Made by a program: the position numbers and the translations under genes. From positions 48,264,200-48,328,199 of the forward strand of contig OY829645.1 in NCBI GenBank assembly GCA_963691815.1: DNA of 64,000 nt, given 5' to 3'. The notes under the pieces were generated by a model, which ran no database searches, was not told where the DNA came from, and saw only the letters and a program-made list of their open reading frames with translations. Shown one piece after another: positions 30,665 to 41,143 of this stretch (its first letter is position 1; every line of letters begins with the position of its first letter). This DNA comes from Echiichthys vipera. Its lineage: Eukaryota > Chordata > Actinopteri > Perciformes > Trachinidae.

Positions 30665-32311
30665 ACATGAGCACAGATGAAGTTTCCTCATCAACCCAAC
30701 TTCAGGAACAGAGACTTGAACAGTCTATTTTCAAGAACCAGCTCAGGGGCAGTGCCTCTGTTTCAACACCAGAGGTCACCTGTGCACAGGAAACCCCTCT
30801 AGTCCACCACACCAACTCACCTGTTAAGTCTAGAGTTCATGTCACTGTTGTTGATTTAAAACACTTCCTTGTTTCAAGGTCAGTCACACGTCACTTGAAG
30901 AAGCAGGTTGAGATGGCAGGTCCTTGTGGACATGGCCGGGGGATTATGTGGAGATCAGGGAGACGGCCTGGGGGAAGAACCTGTTTCTGTGTCTGGTGGT
31001 CTTGGCGTACAGAGCTCTGTGACGCCCCCCAGAGGGAAGAAGTTCAGACAGTGTGTGTGCAGGTGTGAGGGGTCTGCAGTGATCCTTCCTGCCCCTTTCT
31101 TCACTCTGGACTGGTTTAGGTCCTGAATTGAGGGCAGGTCGGCCCAGATGAGTTTTTCTGCAGACCTGATTGTCCGTTGCAGTCTGTTCCTGTTTGGTGG
31201 CTGATCGATGGCAAACCCTTTCAAAGCATCTTCAAGTCCCCTCCCACCTTGCCAGGTCCCTGTTTATCGATGTTACTTCTGCTTTTAACAGCATGCAGAT
31301 TCACACCCTGCTGCAGAGACTTATTGATATCGGAGTAAATGGCGGCATTATCCACCTTGTTAGGGACTTCCTCTCTGACCGCCCTCAACAGGTTCTGATT
31401 AATAACACTCGGTCCGACATCATTGTGCTTAACACTGGTGCTCTGCAGGGGACTATTTCATCCCCATTACTTTTCTCTACATACACAAACAAATTCCAAT
31501 TAGATCTGGAAAACTTTAGTTTGTTGAAGTATGCGGATGATACGGCCCTGGTCGCCTTATTGAAGAAGGGGGACATAGTTGGAGAGGAAGTACACAGAGC
31601 ACATGTGTCAGCTCTCCAGAAGTGGTGCGATGAAAGCTTCTTAGAGATCAACAGAACAAAAACACAGGAACTTGTCCTTTATGAAATGGACCCTGTGCAG
31701 CCCCTTATAAATAAGGGACAAACTGTAGAGGTAGATCTCAAGGTCAAATATCTTGGTTCATTTGTTGATTTCAGTGAAAACATTGACTATATTTTTAAAA
31801 CTTGTACCAACGTCTCCACCTGCTACGCCAGCTCAGCTCCTTTAGAGTGAGCGAGGTTATTATGGAAACAGTTCATAAGAACCTGATAGAGAGCGTTTTA
31901 ACTTGTAACATGGCGATGTGGTACAGTGATCTAAACATCAAAGGAAGAAGCTGCAGAGAAGAGGAAACGTAGCCTCAGAAATCACAGGGATGAGACAGAA
32001 ACAGTTAAGTTGTACGTACGAGGAAGTGCAAACGCTCCCTCTCATCCACTCAACGGGGAGTTTGAACTTCTTCCCTCTGGTAGACGACACAAGGCACCAA
32101 GGGCAGATCCTAATGCCATTGGAGCAGTGAACACCGTGTCCCGTTGATGCGTTTTTATCGTCATTGCCACGGCTGTCCTGCTTTTTGCCCTGAGGATGTT
32201 TGCGTGTGAGTGTTGCTGTTGTTGTTGTTGTCGTCCTGTTTGTTGCTTTCATGAGACCAAAGACAAATTTCCACATTGTGGAAAATAAATGAAACCAAAT
32301 CAAACCAAACA
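30665..32311 (+). repeat. Composite tandem unit U3 (no solo LTR)
   Basis: 'STDEV' block, antisense Rex1 C-terminus, LINE-B RT and 3' end, 1.65 kb. At 31815-31822 the site CTCCACCTGC is uninterrupted where U1 and U4 carry a solo LTR. Joined head-to-tail to U4 at 32312. Confidence 0.8.
31204..31850 (+). pseudogene. LINE-B reverse transcriptase fragment (U3)
   Basis: Open across the RT palm like the U1 copy, with FIDVTSAFNSMQIHTLLQRL, VRDFLSDRPQQVLI, TGALQGTISSPLLF (Leu where the other copies have Pro, in the GAPQG motif) and YADDTAL. It differs at the end by a 1-nt change that alters the last residues (CTNVSTCYASSAPLE). No start codon of its own; N-terminal RT missing. LINE-B 3' end follows to 32310 with its AACCAAA tail. 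Confidence 0.8.
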
Positions 32312-32848
32312 CATGAGCACAGATTAAGTTTCCTCATCAACCCAACTTCAGGAACAGAGACTTGAACAGTCTATTTTCAAGAACCAGCTCAGGGGCAGTG
32401 CCTCTGTTTCAACACCAGAGGTCACCTGTGCACAGGAAACCCCTCTAGTCCACCACACCAACTCATCTGTTAAGTCTAGAGTTCATGTCACTGTTGTTGA
32501 TTTAAACACTTCCTTGTTTCAAGGTCAGTCACACGTCACTTGAAGAAGCAGGTTGAGATGGCAGGTCCTTGTGGACATGGCCGGGGGATTATGTGGAGAT
32601 CAGGGAGACGGCCTGGGGGAAGAACCTGTTTCTGTGTCTGGTGGTCTTGGCGTACAGAGCTCTGTGACGCCCCCCAGAGGGAAGAAGTGCAGACAGTGTG
32701 TGTGCAGGTGTGAGGGGTCTGCAGTGATCCTTCCTGCCCCTTTCTTCACTCTGGACTGGTTTAGGTCCTGAATGGAGGGCAGGTCGGCCCGGATGAGTCT
32801 TTCTGCAGACCTGATTGTCCGTTGCAGTCTGTTCCTGTTTGGTGGCTG

Positions 32849-33483
32849 ATCGATGGCAAACCCTTTCAAAGCATCTTCAAGTCCCCTCCCACCTTGCCAG
32901 GTCCCTGTTTATCGATGTTACTTCTGCTTTTAACAGCATGCAGATTCACACCCTGCTGCAGAGACTTATTGATATCGGAGTAAATGGCGGCATTATCCAC
33001 CTTGTTAGGGACTTCCTCTCTGACCGCCCTCAACAGGTTCTGATTAATGACACTCGGTCCGACATCATTGTGCTTAATACTGGTGCTCCGCAGGGGACTA
33101 TTTTATCCCCATTACTTTTCTCTACATACACAAACAATTTCCAATCAGTTCTGGAAAACTTTAGTTTGTTTAAGTATGCGGATGATACGGCCCTGGTTGC
33201 CTTATTGAAGAAGGGGGACATAGTTGGAGAGGAAGTACACAGAGCACATGTGTCAGCTCTCCAGAAGTGGTGCGATGAAAGCTTCTTAGAGATCAACAGA
33301 ACAAAAACACAGGAACTTGTCCTTTATGAAATGGACCCTGTGCAGCCCCTTATAAATAAGGGACACATTGTAGAGGAAGTTCTCAAGGTCAAATATCTTG
33401 GTTCATATGTTGATTGCAACCTAAATTTCAGTGAAAACACTGACTATATTTTTAAAACTTGTAACCAACGTCTCCACTGTTGA
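32849..33483 (+). pseudogene. LINE-B reverse transcriptase fragment (U4)
   Basis: The best-kept LINE-B palm: FIDVTSAFNSMQIHTLLQRL, TGAPQGTILSPLLFSTYTNN, a YADDTALVALL motif and VKYLGSYVDCNLNFSENTDY with the CNLN residues that U1 and U3 have lost. The frame ends just inside the solo LTR. Confidence 0.8.
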
Positions 33484-33956
33484 GATCAACCTGCAGTTAC
33501 CTCCCCGGGTCCGTTGATCGGAGGATAGAAGGAGAGATCTTGAGAGGATGGCTTGAGATCACACCAACATCTTTATTGGAGCACTTTGCAAAGCGGAGAC
33601 AAGTTCTGATACAACACACACTAGGTCATACATCCGAAGAGTCTGTTGTTGTCTAGGGGTAGAGGCTTGAATACCCTTCTGTTGATGGTAACACCTTAAA
33701 GGAAGAGAAGGCGGCAATGGGCGTTAATCTTCCTGGCAACACATTATAATGCTAAAAACTGTGTGGAGGAAATTAGTGCATGTCCCTATATGGCTATTTA
33801 GAGAGAACAGATGTGTCTGTGTTTGCACCACAGGAAATTGTTAGTTAATGAGTGTGTGTGTGTGTGTGTGCCTAAAATGAGGAAATGAGCATTCCTCTGT
33901 TCTTTATGGTCATAACGAGGTGAGTGTGAGTGGGCACGAGATCTCTATCTTCCACA
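33478..33956 (-). mobile_element. Solo LTR (U4), 4-bp TSD CCAC
   Basis: 479 bp, TGTTGAG...TTCCACA, flanked by CCAC at 33474-33477 and 33957-33960. Same family, same site and same target duplication as 19083-19565; the two differ by scattered substitutions, roughly 5% by eye. Minus-strand AATAAA and a promoter-like box occupy the same positions. Confidence 0.85.
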
Positions 33957-34451
33957 CCACCTGCTACGCCAGCTCGACTCCTTTAGAGTGAGCAAGGTTA
34001 TTATGGAAATAGTTCATAAGAACCTGATAGAGAGCGTTTTAACCTTTAACATGGCGATGTGGTACGGTGATCTAAACATCAAAGGAAGAATTTGCAGAGA
34101 AGAGGAAACGTAGCCTCAGAAATCACAGGGATGAGACAGAAACAGTTAAGTTGTACGTACGAGGAAGTGCAAACGCTCCCTCTCGTCCACTCAACTGGGA
34201 GTTTGAACTTCTTCCCTCTGGTAGACGACACAAGGTACCAAGGGCAAATCCTAATGTCATTGGAGCAGTGAACACCGTGTCCCGTTGATGCGTTTTTATT
34301 ATTGCCACGGCTGTCCTGCTTTTTGCCCTGAGGATGTTTGCGTGTAAGTGTTGCTGTTGTTGTTGTCGTCCTGTTTGTTGCTTTCATGAGACCAAAGACA
34401 AATTTCCACATTGTGGAAAATAAACCAAACCAAACCAAACCAAACAAACAC

Positions 34452-34588
34452 ATGAGCACAGATGAAGTTTCCTCATCAACCCAACTTCAGGAACAGAGAC
34501 TTGAACAGTCTATTTCCAAGAACCAGCTCAGGGGCAGTGCCTCTGTTTCAACACCAGAGGTCACCTGTGCACAGGAAACCCCTCTAGT
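34452..34588 (+). repeat. Composite tandem unit U5 (truncated 'STDEV' block)
   Basis: First 137 bp of the 'STDEV' block, ending at CCCCTCTAG where a Tc1-type sequence begins. A similar truncated copy is at 38188-38327. Confidence 0.7.
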
Positions 34589-34589
34589 T

Positions 34590-35915
34590 TGATGTTTCTT
34601 TAATCTGAATTGTATGTGATGGATCAGAACACAATAGTCTAAGTTGGTGAAGTGAAATGAGAAAAATATATAAAATTATTTATTAGAAATAAAACACTGA
34701 AAATTGGCATGTGCATATTTATTCACCCTCTTTGTTATGAAACCCATAAAAAGCTCTGGTGCAACCAATTACCTTCAGAAGTCACACAGTTAGTGAAATA
34801 ATGTCCACCTGTGTGCAATCTAAGTGTCACATGATCCATCAGTGCACACACACATCTTTATTTAAAGGCCCCAGAGGCTGCAACACCTAAGCAAGAGGCA
34901 CCACTGACCAAACTCTGCCATGAAGACCAAGGACTCTCCAAACAAGTGAGGAACAATGTTGAGAAGTACAAGTCAGGGTTAGGTTATAAGAAAATATCCA
35001 AATCTTTGATGATCCCCAGGAGCAAAACATCAAATCTGTCAGAACCAACTGGAACGAACACGGCACAGAAGCAAACCTGCAAAGACACGACGCCCAGCAA
35101 AACTCACGGACCGGGCAAGGAGGGCATTAATCAGAGAGGCAGCACAGAGGCCTAAGGTGACCCTGGAGGAGCTGCAGAGAGGCAGCACAGAGGCCTAAGG
35201 TGACCCTGGAGGAGCTGCAGAGAGGCAGCACAGAGACCTAAGGTGACCCTGGAGGAGCTGCAGAGAGGCAGCACAGAGACCTAAGGTGACCCTGGAGGAG
35301 CTGCAGAGAGGCAGCACAGAGGCCTAAGGTGACCCTGGAGGAGCTGCAGAGAGGCAGCACAGAGGCCTAAGGTGACCCTGGAGGAGCTGCAGAGAGGCAG
35401 CACAGAGACCTAAGGTGACCCTGGAGGAGCTGCAGAGAGGCAGCACACAGGCCTAAGGTGACCCTGGAGGAGCTGCAGAGATCCACAGCAGAGACTGGAG
35501 TATCTGTACACAGGACGGTAATAAGCCGTACGCTCCATAGAGTTGGGCTTTATGGCAGAGCGGCCAGAAGAAAGTCATCACTTTCAGCATAAAACAAAAT
35601 GGCACGCTTTGAGTTTTTGGAAAAGGCATGTGGGAGACTCCACAATATGGAGGAAGGTGCTCTGGTCTGATGAGACTAAAGTTGAACTCTGTCTGTCACA
35701 AACCAAACACATCACATCACCCAATGAACTCCCATCCTGCTGCGTTTTTCAGCAGCCGGGACCGAGAAACTCGTCAGAGTTGAGGGAAAGATGGATGGTG
35801 CTAAATACAGAGATATTCTTGTTCAACACCTCAAATATGAATCAAACAAGTTCCCAATTCTATGTTTTGATTAAATGTTTAATAGTTTGAACAAGTCAGC
35901 ATGAAGGGATTAAAA
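34590..35915 (+). pseudogene. Tc1/mariner element with broken transposase
   Basis: Left non-coding region (34590-34900) leads to a transposase start with KTKDSPNK-like residues, VEKYKSGLGYKKISKSLMIP (helix-turn-helix), then RARRALIREAA-type sequence expanded into a 43-bp tandem array (35137-35480). After it come GLYGRAARRKSS-type residues and HVGDSTIWRKVLWSDETKVEL (35620-35690), the region of the second catalytic Asp of the DD34E triad. The C-terminal part is replaced by unrelated sequence. The inserted 43-bp units shift the frame, so this copy is dead. The end from 35835 recurs at 40875-40980. Confidence 0.75.
35137..35480. repeat. 43-bp minisatellite within Tc1 transposase
   Basis: About eight units of 43 bp, each containing GCAGCACAGAGGCCTAAGGT and GACCCTGGAGGAGCTGCAGA. 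One unit corresponds to the normal transposase stretch REAAQRPKVTLEELQ, so the array is an expansion of coding sequence. Units differ by a G/A at the GAGGCC/GAGACC position. Confidence 0.95.
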
Positions 35916-35919
35916 TAAC

Positions 35920-36232
35920 CTGTTCAGTGTGAACTAAACAGGGCTGGTGTGTGAAGTGCAGTCTGGGTAAAGTTCTACATCCTGTGTCTTCTTCAAAATA
36001 AAAGTCAACTCACTTTTAGCAGTTACACGCTCTTAATGTGAAGGTGCCCTGCAGGAAGTGTTCTGTTGTTATCTTTATCAGCAGCAGCTTAACACATCCT
36101 GAACCATGAGAACAGACTCATGTCTTGTCTCACCTCACCTGCTCCTTGTTTCAACACTTTTTCTTTTTTAAATAAACTCTTGTATCCATGACAACAAGCC
36201 CTGTCCACACTTCCTTCCTACTCAGTCTCCGT
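35920..36232 (+). repeat. Interspersed repeat R1 (copy 5)
   Basis: R1 copy directly joined to Rex3, as at 5115-5428 and 41600-41905. Confidence 0.6.
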
Positions 36233-37130
36233 CTTTGAACACTTTGAGGAACACCTTGATCCGACTAACACGCCCTCTTTTGTAGAGGCAGAGCTGGAGG
36301 ATGATGGGGATCATCATCAATATCTCTGGTGGAAGTCACTGAGGTAGTGAAACACCTCCACAGAGGCAAAGCCCCAGGGGTCCATGAGCTGCATCCACAC
36401 ATGCTGAAAGCTTTGGGTTTGGAGGGGCTGTCTTGGTCCTCACGCCTCTTCAACATTGCATGGAAGTCTGGGACAGTGCCAAGGGAGTGGCAGACCGGGG
36501 TGGTGGTTCCCCTATTTAAAAAGGGGGACCAGAGGGTGTGTGCCAATTACAGGGGTATCACACTACTCAGCCTCCCTGGTGAAGTCAACTCCAAGGTGCT
36601 GGAAAGGAGGTTCGTCCTGTAGTCGAACCTCAGATTGAAGAGGAACAATGTGGATTCAGTCCTGGACGTGGACCAGGACCAGCTCTTCACTCTCAAGGAT
36701 CCTGGAGGGGGTCTGGGAGTGTGCTCATCCAGTCCACATGTGCTTTGTGGACGTGGAGAAGGCATATGACCGGGTCCCTCGGGAGATACTGATGGAGGTG
36801 CTGCGGGAGTCTGGGGTGAGGGGGTCACTTCTGTGGGCCATCCAATCTCTGTACACCCAAAGAGAGAGCTTTGTCTGGATCCTCGGCAGTAAGTCAGATT
36901 TGTTCCCGGTGGGGTTTGGCCTCTGCCAGGGGTGCGCTGTGTCACCAATCCTGTTTGTGATTTTCATGGACAGGATATCGAGGTACAGTCGTGGTGGGGA
37001 GGGGTTGCAGTTCGGTGGGCTGAGGATCTCGTCTCTGCTTTTTGCAGATGACGTGGTCCTGATGGTGTCGTCGGTCAGTGACCTTCAGCACTCACTGGAT
37101 CGGTTCACAGCCGAGTGTGAAACGGCTGGT
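36233..37130 (+). pseudogene. Rex3 reverse transcriptase fragment (copy C)
   Basis: Best Rex3 copy here. It has KAPGVHELHPHMLKAL, WQTGVVVPLFKKGD and YRGITLLSLPGE, then after a frameshift CFVDVEKAYDRVPREIL, ESGVRGSLLWAIQSLY, CQGCAVSPILFVIFMDRISR and the FADDVVLMVSS catalytic motif near 37041, plus SDLQHSLDRFTAECETAG. One stop and one frameshift separate the two halves. It ends at about 37130 and is followed by an antisense Rex1 piece. Confidence 0.85.
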
Positions 37131-37164
37131 AGAGGAAATGTTTGAAATATGTTTGACTGTATTA

Positions 37165-37376
37165 AACAGAAATGAGCAAACTGCAGGTGGTCCTGGGCGT
37201 GTTGTTCCTGGGGTCTGAGGAGGCTGAGGAAGAGCCGCTCCAACGTCTTCATCAGGTGTGAAGTGAGGGCCACCGGTCGGACAGATTCAGACGCCACAAA
37301 GATTAATTTTAAAGATGAAATTTGCTGACAAAATTGCAACTGGGTGCAAATGTGAAGGCTGTTGAGTTTTTCGAGT
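37165..37376 (-). pseudogene. Antisense Rex1 fragment (RT N-terminal side)
   Basis: Minus-strand TLERLFLSLLRPQEQHAQD and SVRPVALTSHLM, colinear with 6480-6640 and 15640-15780. Confidence 0.65.
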
Positions 37377-37477
37377 GAAGCCCAGCGGCAGGACACTCAC
37401 CACAGTTCACAGGGTATCAGAACCCCAGACGAAGCTCAACCAAGCACAGATCCACCAACGGACATGAGTCAAAAGTC
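37377..37477 (+). repeat. Short fragment of the 17241 LINE piece
   Basis: About 100 bp matching 17240-17310 (CACCACAGTTCACAGGGTAT through ACCAACGGACATGAGTC). Confidence 0.6.
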
Positions 37478-37860
37478 TTATTAATTCCTATATGACCAGA
37501 AAGTGGATTATCATGTGCTAGTTTCAAAATCTCACTTCGATACGTCTGAGGGATAACGATCTGTTCCACCACCCCCCAACTATCATGGCCAGATAACCCT
37601 GGAGGTGTCCACTTGCGCATGAGTACGTTACCTTTTAGGAAAAACCCTGTTGACAAATCTTCCAACTCCTCTCCTGAAACCACACATTCAAAGAGAGGAG
37701 CTAGTGACGCGTCTCGCTTTTGATCGGCAACAAGCTGCTCACGTGACATGCAAACCTTTGAGTCCAGTTGAGGCAAAACAGAACCGGAAAGAACCTCTGG
37801 AGAGGCCGGTGGAGAAGTTGAACAGTCAACCAGAAAACTGTCAGACAGCTCCACCTCAAA
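37478..37860 (-). pseudogene. Ty3/gypsy integrase N-terminal fragment
   Basis: Minus-strand open piece with SREQLVADQKRDASLAPLF, FLKGNVLMRKWTPPG, VVEQIVIPQTYRSEILKLAH and a SGHIGINKTF motif: the spacer and His half of the zinc-binding HHCC domain that precedes a gypsy integrase core. It aligns in style with residues 675-770 of the intact element at 43478-48346 but differs at most positions, so it comes from a different gypsy lineage. Cut at both ends. Confidence 0.65.
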
Positions 37861-38187
37861 ATCACAGGAATGAGACAGAAACAGTGAAGTTGTACGTACG
37901 AGGAAGTGCAAACGCTCCCTCTCATCCACTCAACGGGGAGTTTGAACTTCTTCCCTCTGGTAGACGACACAAGGTACCAAGGGCAGATCCTGATGCCATT
38001 GGAGCAGTGAACACCGTGTCCCGTTGATGCGTTTTTATCGTCATTGCCACGGCTGTCCTGCTCTTTACCCTGAGGATGTTTGTGTGTAAGTGTTGCTGTT
38101 GTTGTCGTCGTGTTTGTTGCTCTCATGAGACCAAAGACAAATTTCCACATTGTGGAAAATAAATGAAACCAAACCAAACCAAACACA
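37861..38187 (+). repeat. LINE-B 3' end
   Basis: ACAGAAACAGTGAAGTTGTACGTACG through GAATTC-less 3' sequence to an AACCAAACCAAAC tail, colinear with 2110-2450. Followed by a truncated 'STDEV' block at 38188-38327. Confidence 0.65.
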
Positions 38188-38327
38188 TGAGCACAGATTA
38201 AGTTTCCTCATCAACCCAACTTCAGGAACAGAGACTTGAACAGTCTATTTCCAAGAACCAGCTCAGGGGCAGTGCCTCTGTTTCAACACCAGAGGTCACC
38301 TGTGCACAGGAAACCCCTCTAGTCCAG

Positions 38328-38547
38328 TGGTGCTCACACTTTTTCACCATACGAGCTACTTATAAAATGATCAAGTCAAAATGATCTACCTACTACAAAA
38401 ATGCAAAACATATATTTATTTATAAATATAATGAGGATTCTTTATATCTACAATGTATGTTGATGTACATGCATAACCGCATGAGACAATATTGCACAAC
38501 ACAACACAACACAATTAACTACGTAAATTTTTTGTCATTACCCGAGT
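38328..38547. other. AT-rich flank, nothing recognised
   Basis: Possibly the 3' end of the hAT element that follows; the CACACTTTTTCACCATACGA stretch resembles no terminal repeat I can name. Confidence 0.3.
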
Positions 38548-39845
38548 TTACTCTGATGACTTGCACTGAATTGAATCAGCCAGGGATGCATAGTCCGGAC
38601 GGTAACTACTGACAGCCAGCCTCAAGCACACTTCCAAATGTTCATCAGTCATGGTGGAACGGTACAGGGACTTTATGATCTTCATGTGGGAAAAGGCTGA
38701 CTCACATAAATAAGTGGAGCCGAATAACGCAGTCAATGAGGCAGCACATTTCCTCATGTTGGGGTACTTTACCTCTGTGAGTAAGTTCCAGAACTGTCCA
38801 TGAGCTCTAGACTTCAGCTCAATGTCGGCTTGTAGTGTCAAAATCTCATCTTCCACTCCAGAAGAGTTCAGGTGAAACATCTCATCTCATCTCATCTTCA
38901 GCCTTTTATCCGGGGTCGGGTCTCGGGGGCAGCAGCTTTAGCAGGGGACCCCAAACTTCCCTTTCCCGGGCCACATTAACCAGCTCTAACTGGGGGATCC
39001 TGAGGCGTTCCCAGGCCAGTGTGGAGATCTAATCTCTCCACCTGGTCCTGGGTCTTCCCCGATGCAATTTTTGATGCGAGTGAATCAACCTCAGCACTGC
39101 ACCGCGTGCACTGTCAAGTTGCACACAGGCCTTCCCTTGCATCTCCAGCTCTGACGGCAGGTTCTGGAAGTTTGCCAAATCATGGCGCTGCAGCTTTGTG
39201 GAGAGATGTTGCATCTTTCGTTTGAAAGCATTAACTGAGCTGATCCTATTGATCAGCGTTTTGTCTTTTCCTTGCAGCTCTAGATTAAGGTCATTCAACA
39301 TGTTGGTCAGATCGGTTAAAAATGCCAAGTCTAACAGCCACTGACCGTCATTAAGTTGCATGTATTCTGCATGTCCAGCTACCTTAATCTCTGGACAGAG
39401 CTCTCGAAATCTTTGCAGGAATTTCCCTCGACTAAGCCATCTGACGTCAGTGTGTAGCAACAACTCAGAGTGGTCGCAGTCAGCATTCTCCAGATGTGCA
39501 CGGGAATAGCCTTCTTTGAAGAGATCTGGCGCGAATAGAACAGGCGATCTTCGTTGCAACATCCATGATCTCTTTCATGTTGAGCATTTTAGCGCATAAC
39601 GCTTGTTGGTGGATTATGCAATGGTAATTTAGGAAGTCTGGGAAAGCATCGTCCTGACTGCACTTTGCAATAAATCCATTCAAGCGGCCAACCATTGCGG
39701 GTGCTCCATCCGTGGTGATGGACATCAATTTGTAAACTGGGAGCCGAGTTTTCCCGACAAAGTTTTTAAAAGCCTGAAATATGTCCTCCCCTCGCGTCTG
39801 TTCTTTCATGGGCCTACTCCGTCTCCTTCTGTCTCTCGTGATCAA
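38548..39845 (-). pseudogene. hAT transposase (domesticated-type family), broken
   Basis: Minus-strand remains of a hAT-superfamily transposase. From the upstream side: EDIFQAFKNFVGKTRLPVYK, ITTDGAPAMVGRLNGFIAKC (RNase H-like core with its catalytic Asp) and HCIIHQQALCAKML. After a frameshift near 39500 come SELLLHTDVRWLSRGKFLQR and LAFLTDLTNMLNDLNLELQG. Beyond the Rex3 insertion at 38884-39060 is the C-terminal dimerisation block, GSTYLCESAFSHMKIIKSLY and MTDEHLEVCLRLAVSSY. The family resembles the SCAN/BED-type transposases from which several vertebrate genes derive. The N-terminal BED finger is absent. Confidence 0.75.
38884..39060 (-). mobile_element. Rex3 3' end, antisense, inserted in hAT
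   Basis: Minus strand encodes RGRPRTRWRD and ends in a tail of GATGA units (plus-strand ATCTC repeats at 38880-38896). Strongly 5' truncated, as usual for Rex3. Confidence 0.75.
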
Positions 39846-40394
39846 TCAAACGGTTTCATGTGAAAAAACATCACACCGCCACAGCTTCAGCAATGGAAGC
39901 TTTGAGCATTGTCCACTCCGGTTCGATGCCCCCAACCTCCACAGGGACGCCAGAAAAGCTCCGCCGGAGGTTTGAGTTGAAGATTCGGTGCATGAGCACA
40001 AACAACAGTCAGAGTTTCCTCCACCACCTGCAGGTGCAAGGAGGCGACCAACACCACGGTGCTTAGTCTGGGATTCAGGAGTATCCCCTCACCCTGGGAA
40101 ACTCCAGAGAAGAACCGGGTCAAACCCGGATCCAGGAGTCAGGGCGCCACCAGGGATTTTGAGCCCCATGAAAAGATGTTTCACTGAGCCCCCAAACCAG
40201 GAACCAGCCACGCCAACCAAGTGCATTTTCTATAACTGGATGTCCAGAACCAAATCACAGCGGTGCTGTACAAAGTTTGATTTTTAGTTATTACTTTATT
40301 TATATTTTGTTGTTATTGACTTGTGAGGGCACCGTTGTGATGAAAAGAGAGCTGAGCCTGACGGCAAAGCTCTCGATCTACCGGGCGATCTTCG
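39846..40394 (+). repeat. Unnamed LINE-like fragments
   Basis: 39885-40060 matches 4130-4300 and 16930-17090; 40080-40215 matches 3590-3700. The rest (40215-40394) is unassigned AT-rich sequence. Confidence 0.4.
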
Positions 40395-40755
40395 AACCAG
40401 GTCCAGGTCCAAGCGTCTGAACTGTGTTTCCTCAGGAGGGGGTCTGGAGTCTCCCTTAGAGAGAGGGGGAGAAGTTCAGCATCCGTGAGGAACTCGGAGT
40501 AGAGCCGCTGCTCCTTTGCGTTGAAAGGAGCCAGTTGAGGTGGTTCAGGATCATCTGGTAAGGATGAACCCTGGGCGCCTCCCTAGGGAGGTGTTCCAGG
40601 CACGTCCAGCTGGGAGGAGGCCTCGGGGAAGACCCAGGACCAGGTGGAGAGATTAGATCTCCACACTGGCCTGGGAACGCCTCAGGATCCCCCAGTTAGA
40701 GCTGGTTAATGTGGCCCGGGAAAGGGAAGTTTAGGGTCCCCTGCTAAAGCTGCAG
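40395..40755 (+). pseudogene. Rex3 3' coding end, sense
   Basis: Plus-strand remains of the Rex3 C-terminus: GGACTCCCTTAGAGAGAG-type wording, a REVFQARPAGRRPRGRP-like block near 40590, RTRWRD near 40640 and LAWERLRIPQLEL near 40670. Frameshifts interrupt it. The end matches the antisense copy at 38884-39060. Confidence 0.7.
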
Positions 40756-40977
40756 TCGCATGAACTAGAAGTTATTGTAAAAAAACATGGATTTTCTATA
40801 TTTATATTAATTTTGCAATCAAACTACCATCTAAAGTGACCTGTGTGTTATATGTTTTATTCAAATTGACCTATTTGTTAAAAATGAATCAGTTATGAAT
40901 CAAAACAAGTTCCCAATTCTGTGTTTTGATGAAATGTTGAATAGTTTGAACAAGTCAGCATGAAGGGATTAAAATAA
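40756..40977. other. Unassigned AT-rich sequence
   Basis: AT-rich; from about 40875 it repeats the stretch found at 35835-35920, just before R1. Confidence 0.35.
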
Positions 40978-41143
40978 CCTGTTCAGTGTGAACTAAACAG
41001 GGCTGGTGTGTGAAGTGCAGTCTGTGTAAAGTTCTACATCCTGTGTCTTCTTCAAAATAAAAGTCAACTCACTTTTAGCAGTTACAAGCTCTTAATGTGA
41101 AGGGGCACAGCAGGAAGTGTTCTGTTGTTATCTTTATCAGCAG
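40978..41143 (+). repeat. Interspersed repeat R1 (copy 6, truncated)
   Basis: First half of R1, joined at TTATCAGCAGCA to a Rex1-like C-terminal fragment. Confidence 0.55.

Larger units (their letters stand above)
32312..34451 (+). repeat. Composite tandem unit U4 (with solo LTR)
   Basis: Same order as U1: 'STDEV' block (32312-32575), antisense Rex1 C-terminus (32575-32848), LINE-B RT (32849-33477), solo LTR (33478-33956), LINE-B 3' end (33961-34451) with AACCAA tail. U5 (34452-34588) starts the next 'STDEV' block and is cut off by a Tc1 element. Confidence 0.8.

Noticed and set aside
34123..34459. Recurring antisense frames over LINE-B 3' ends (MWKFVFGLMKATN type)
   Set aside because: Present in all LINE-B copies, antisense to the LINE 3' region, ending in the AACCAA tail; no sign of independent coding.
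38328..38547. A possible hAT terminal inverted repeat next to the hAT transposase
   Set aside because: I could not find a matching inverted end or an 8-bp duplication on the other side.
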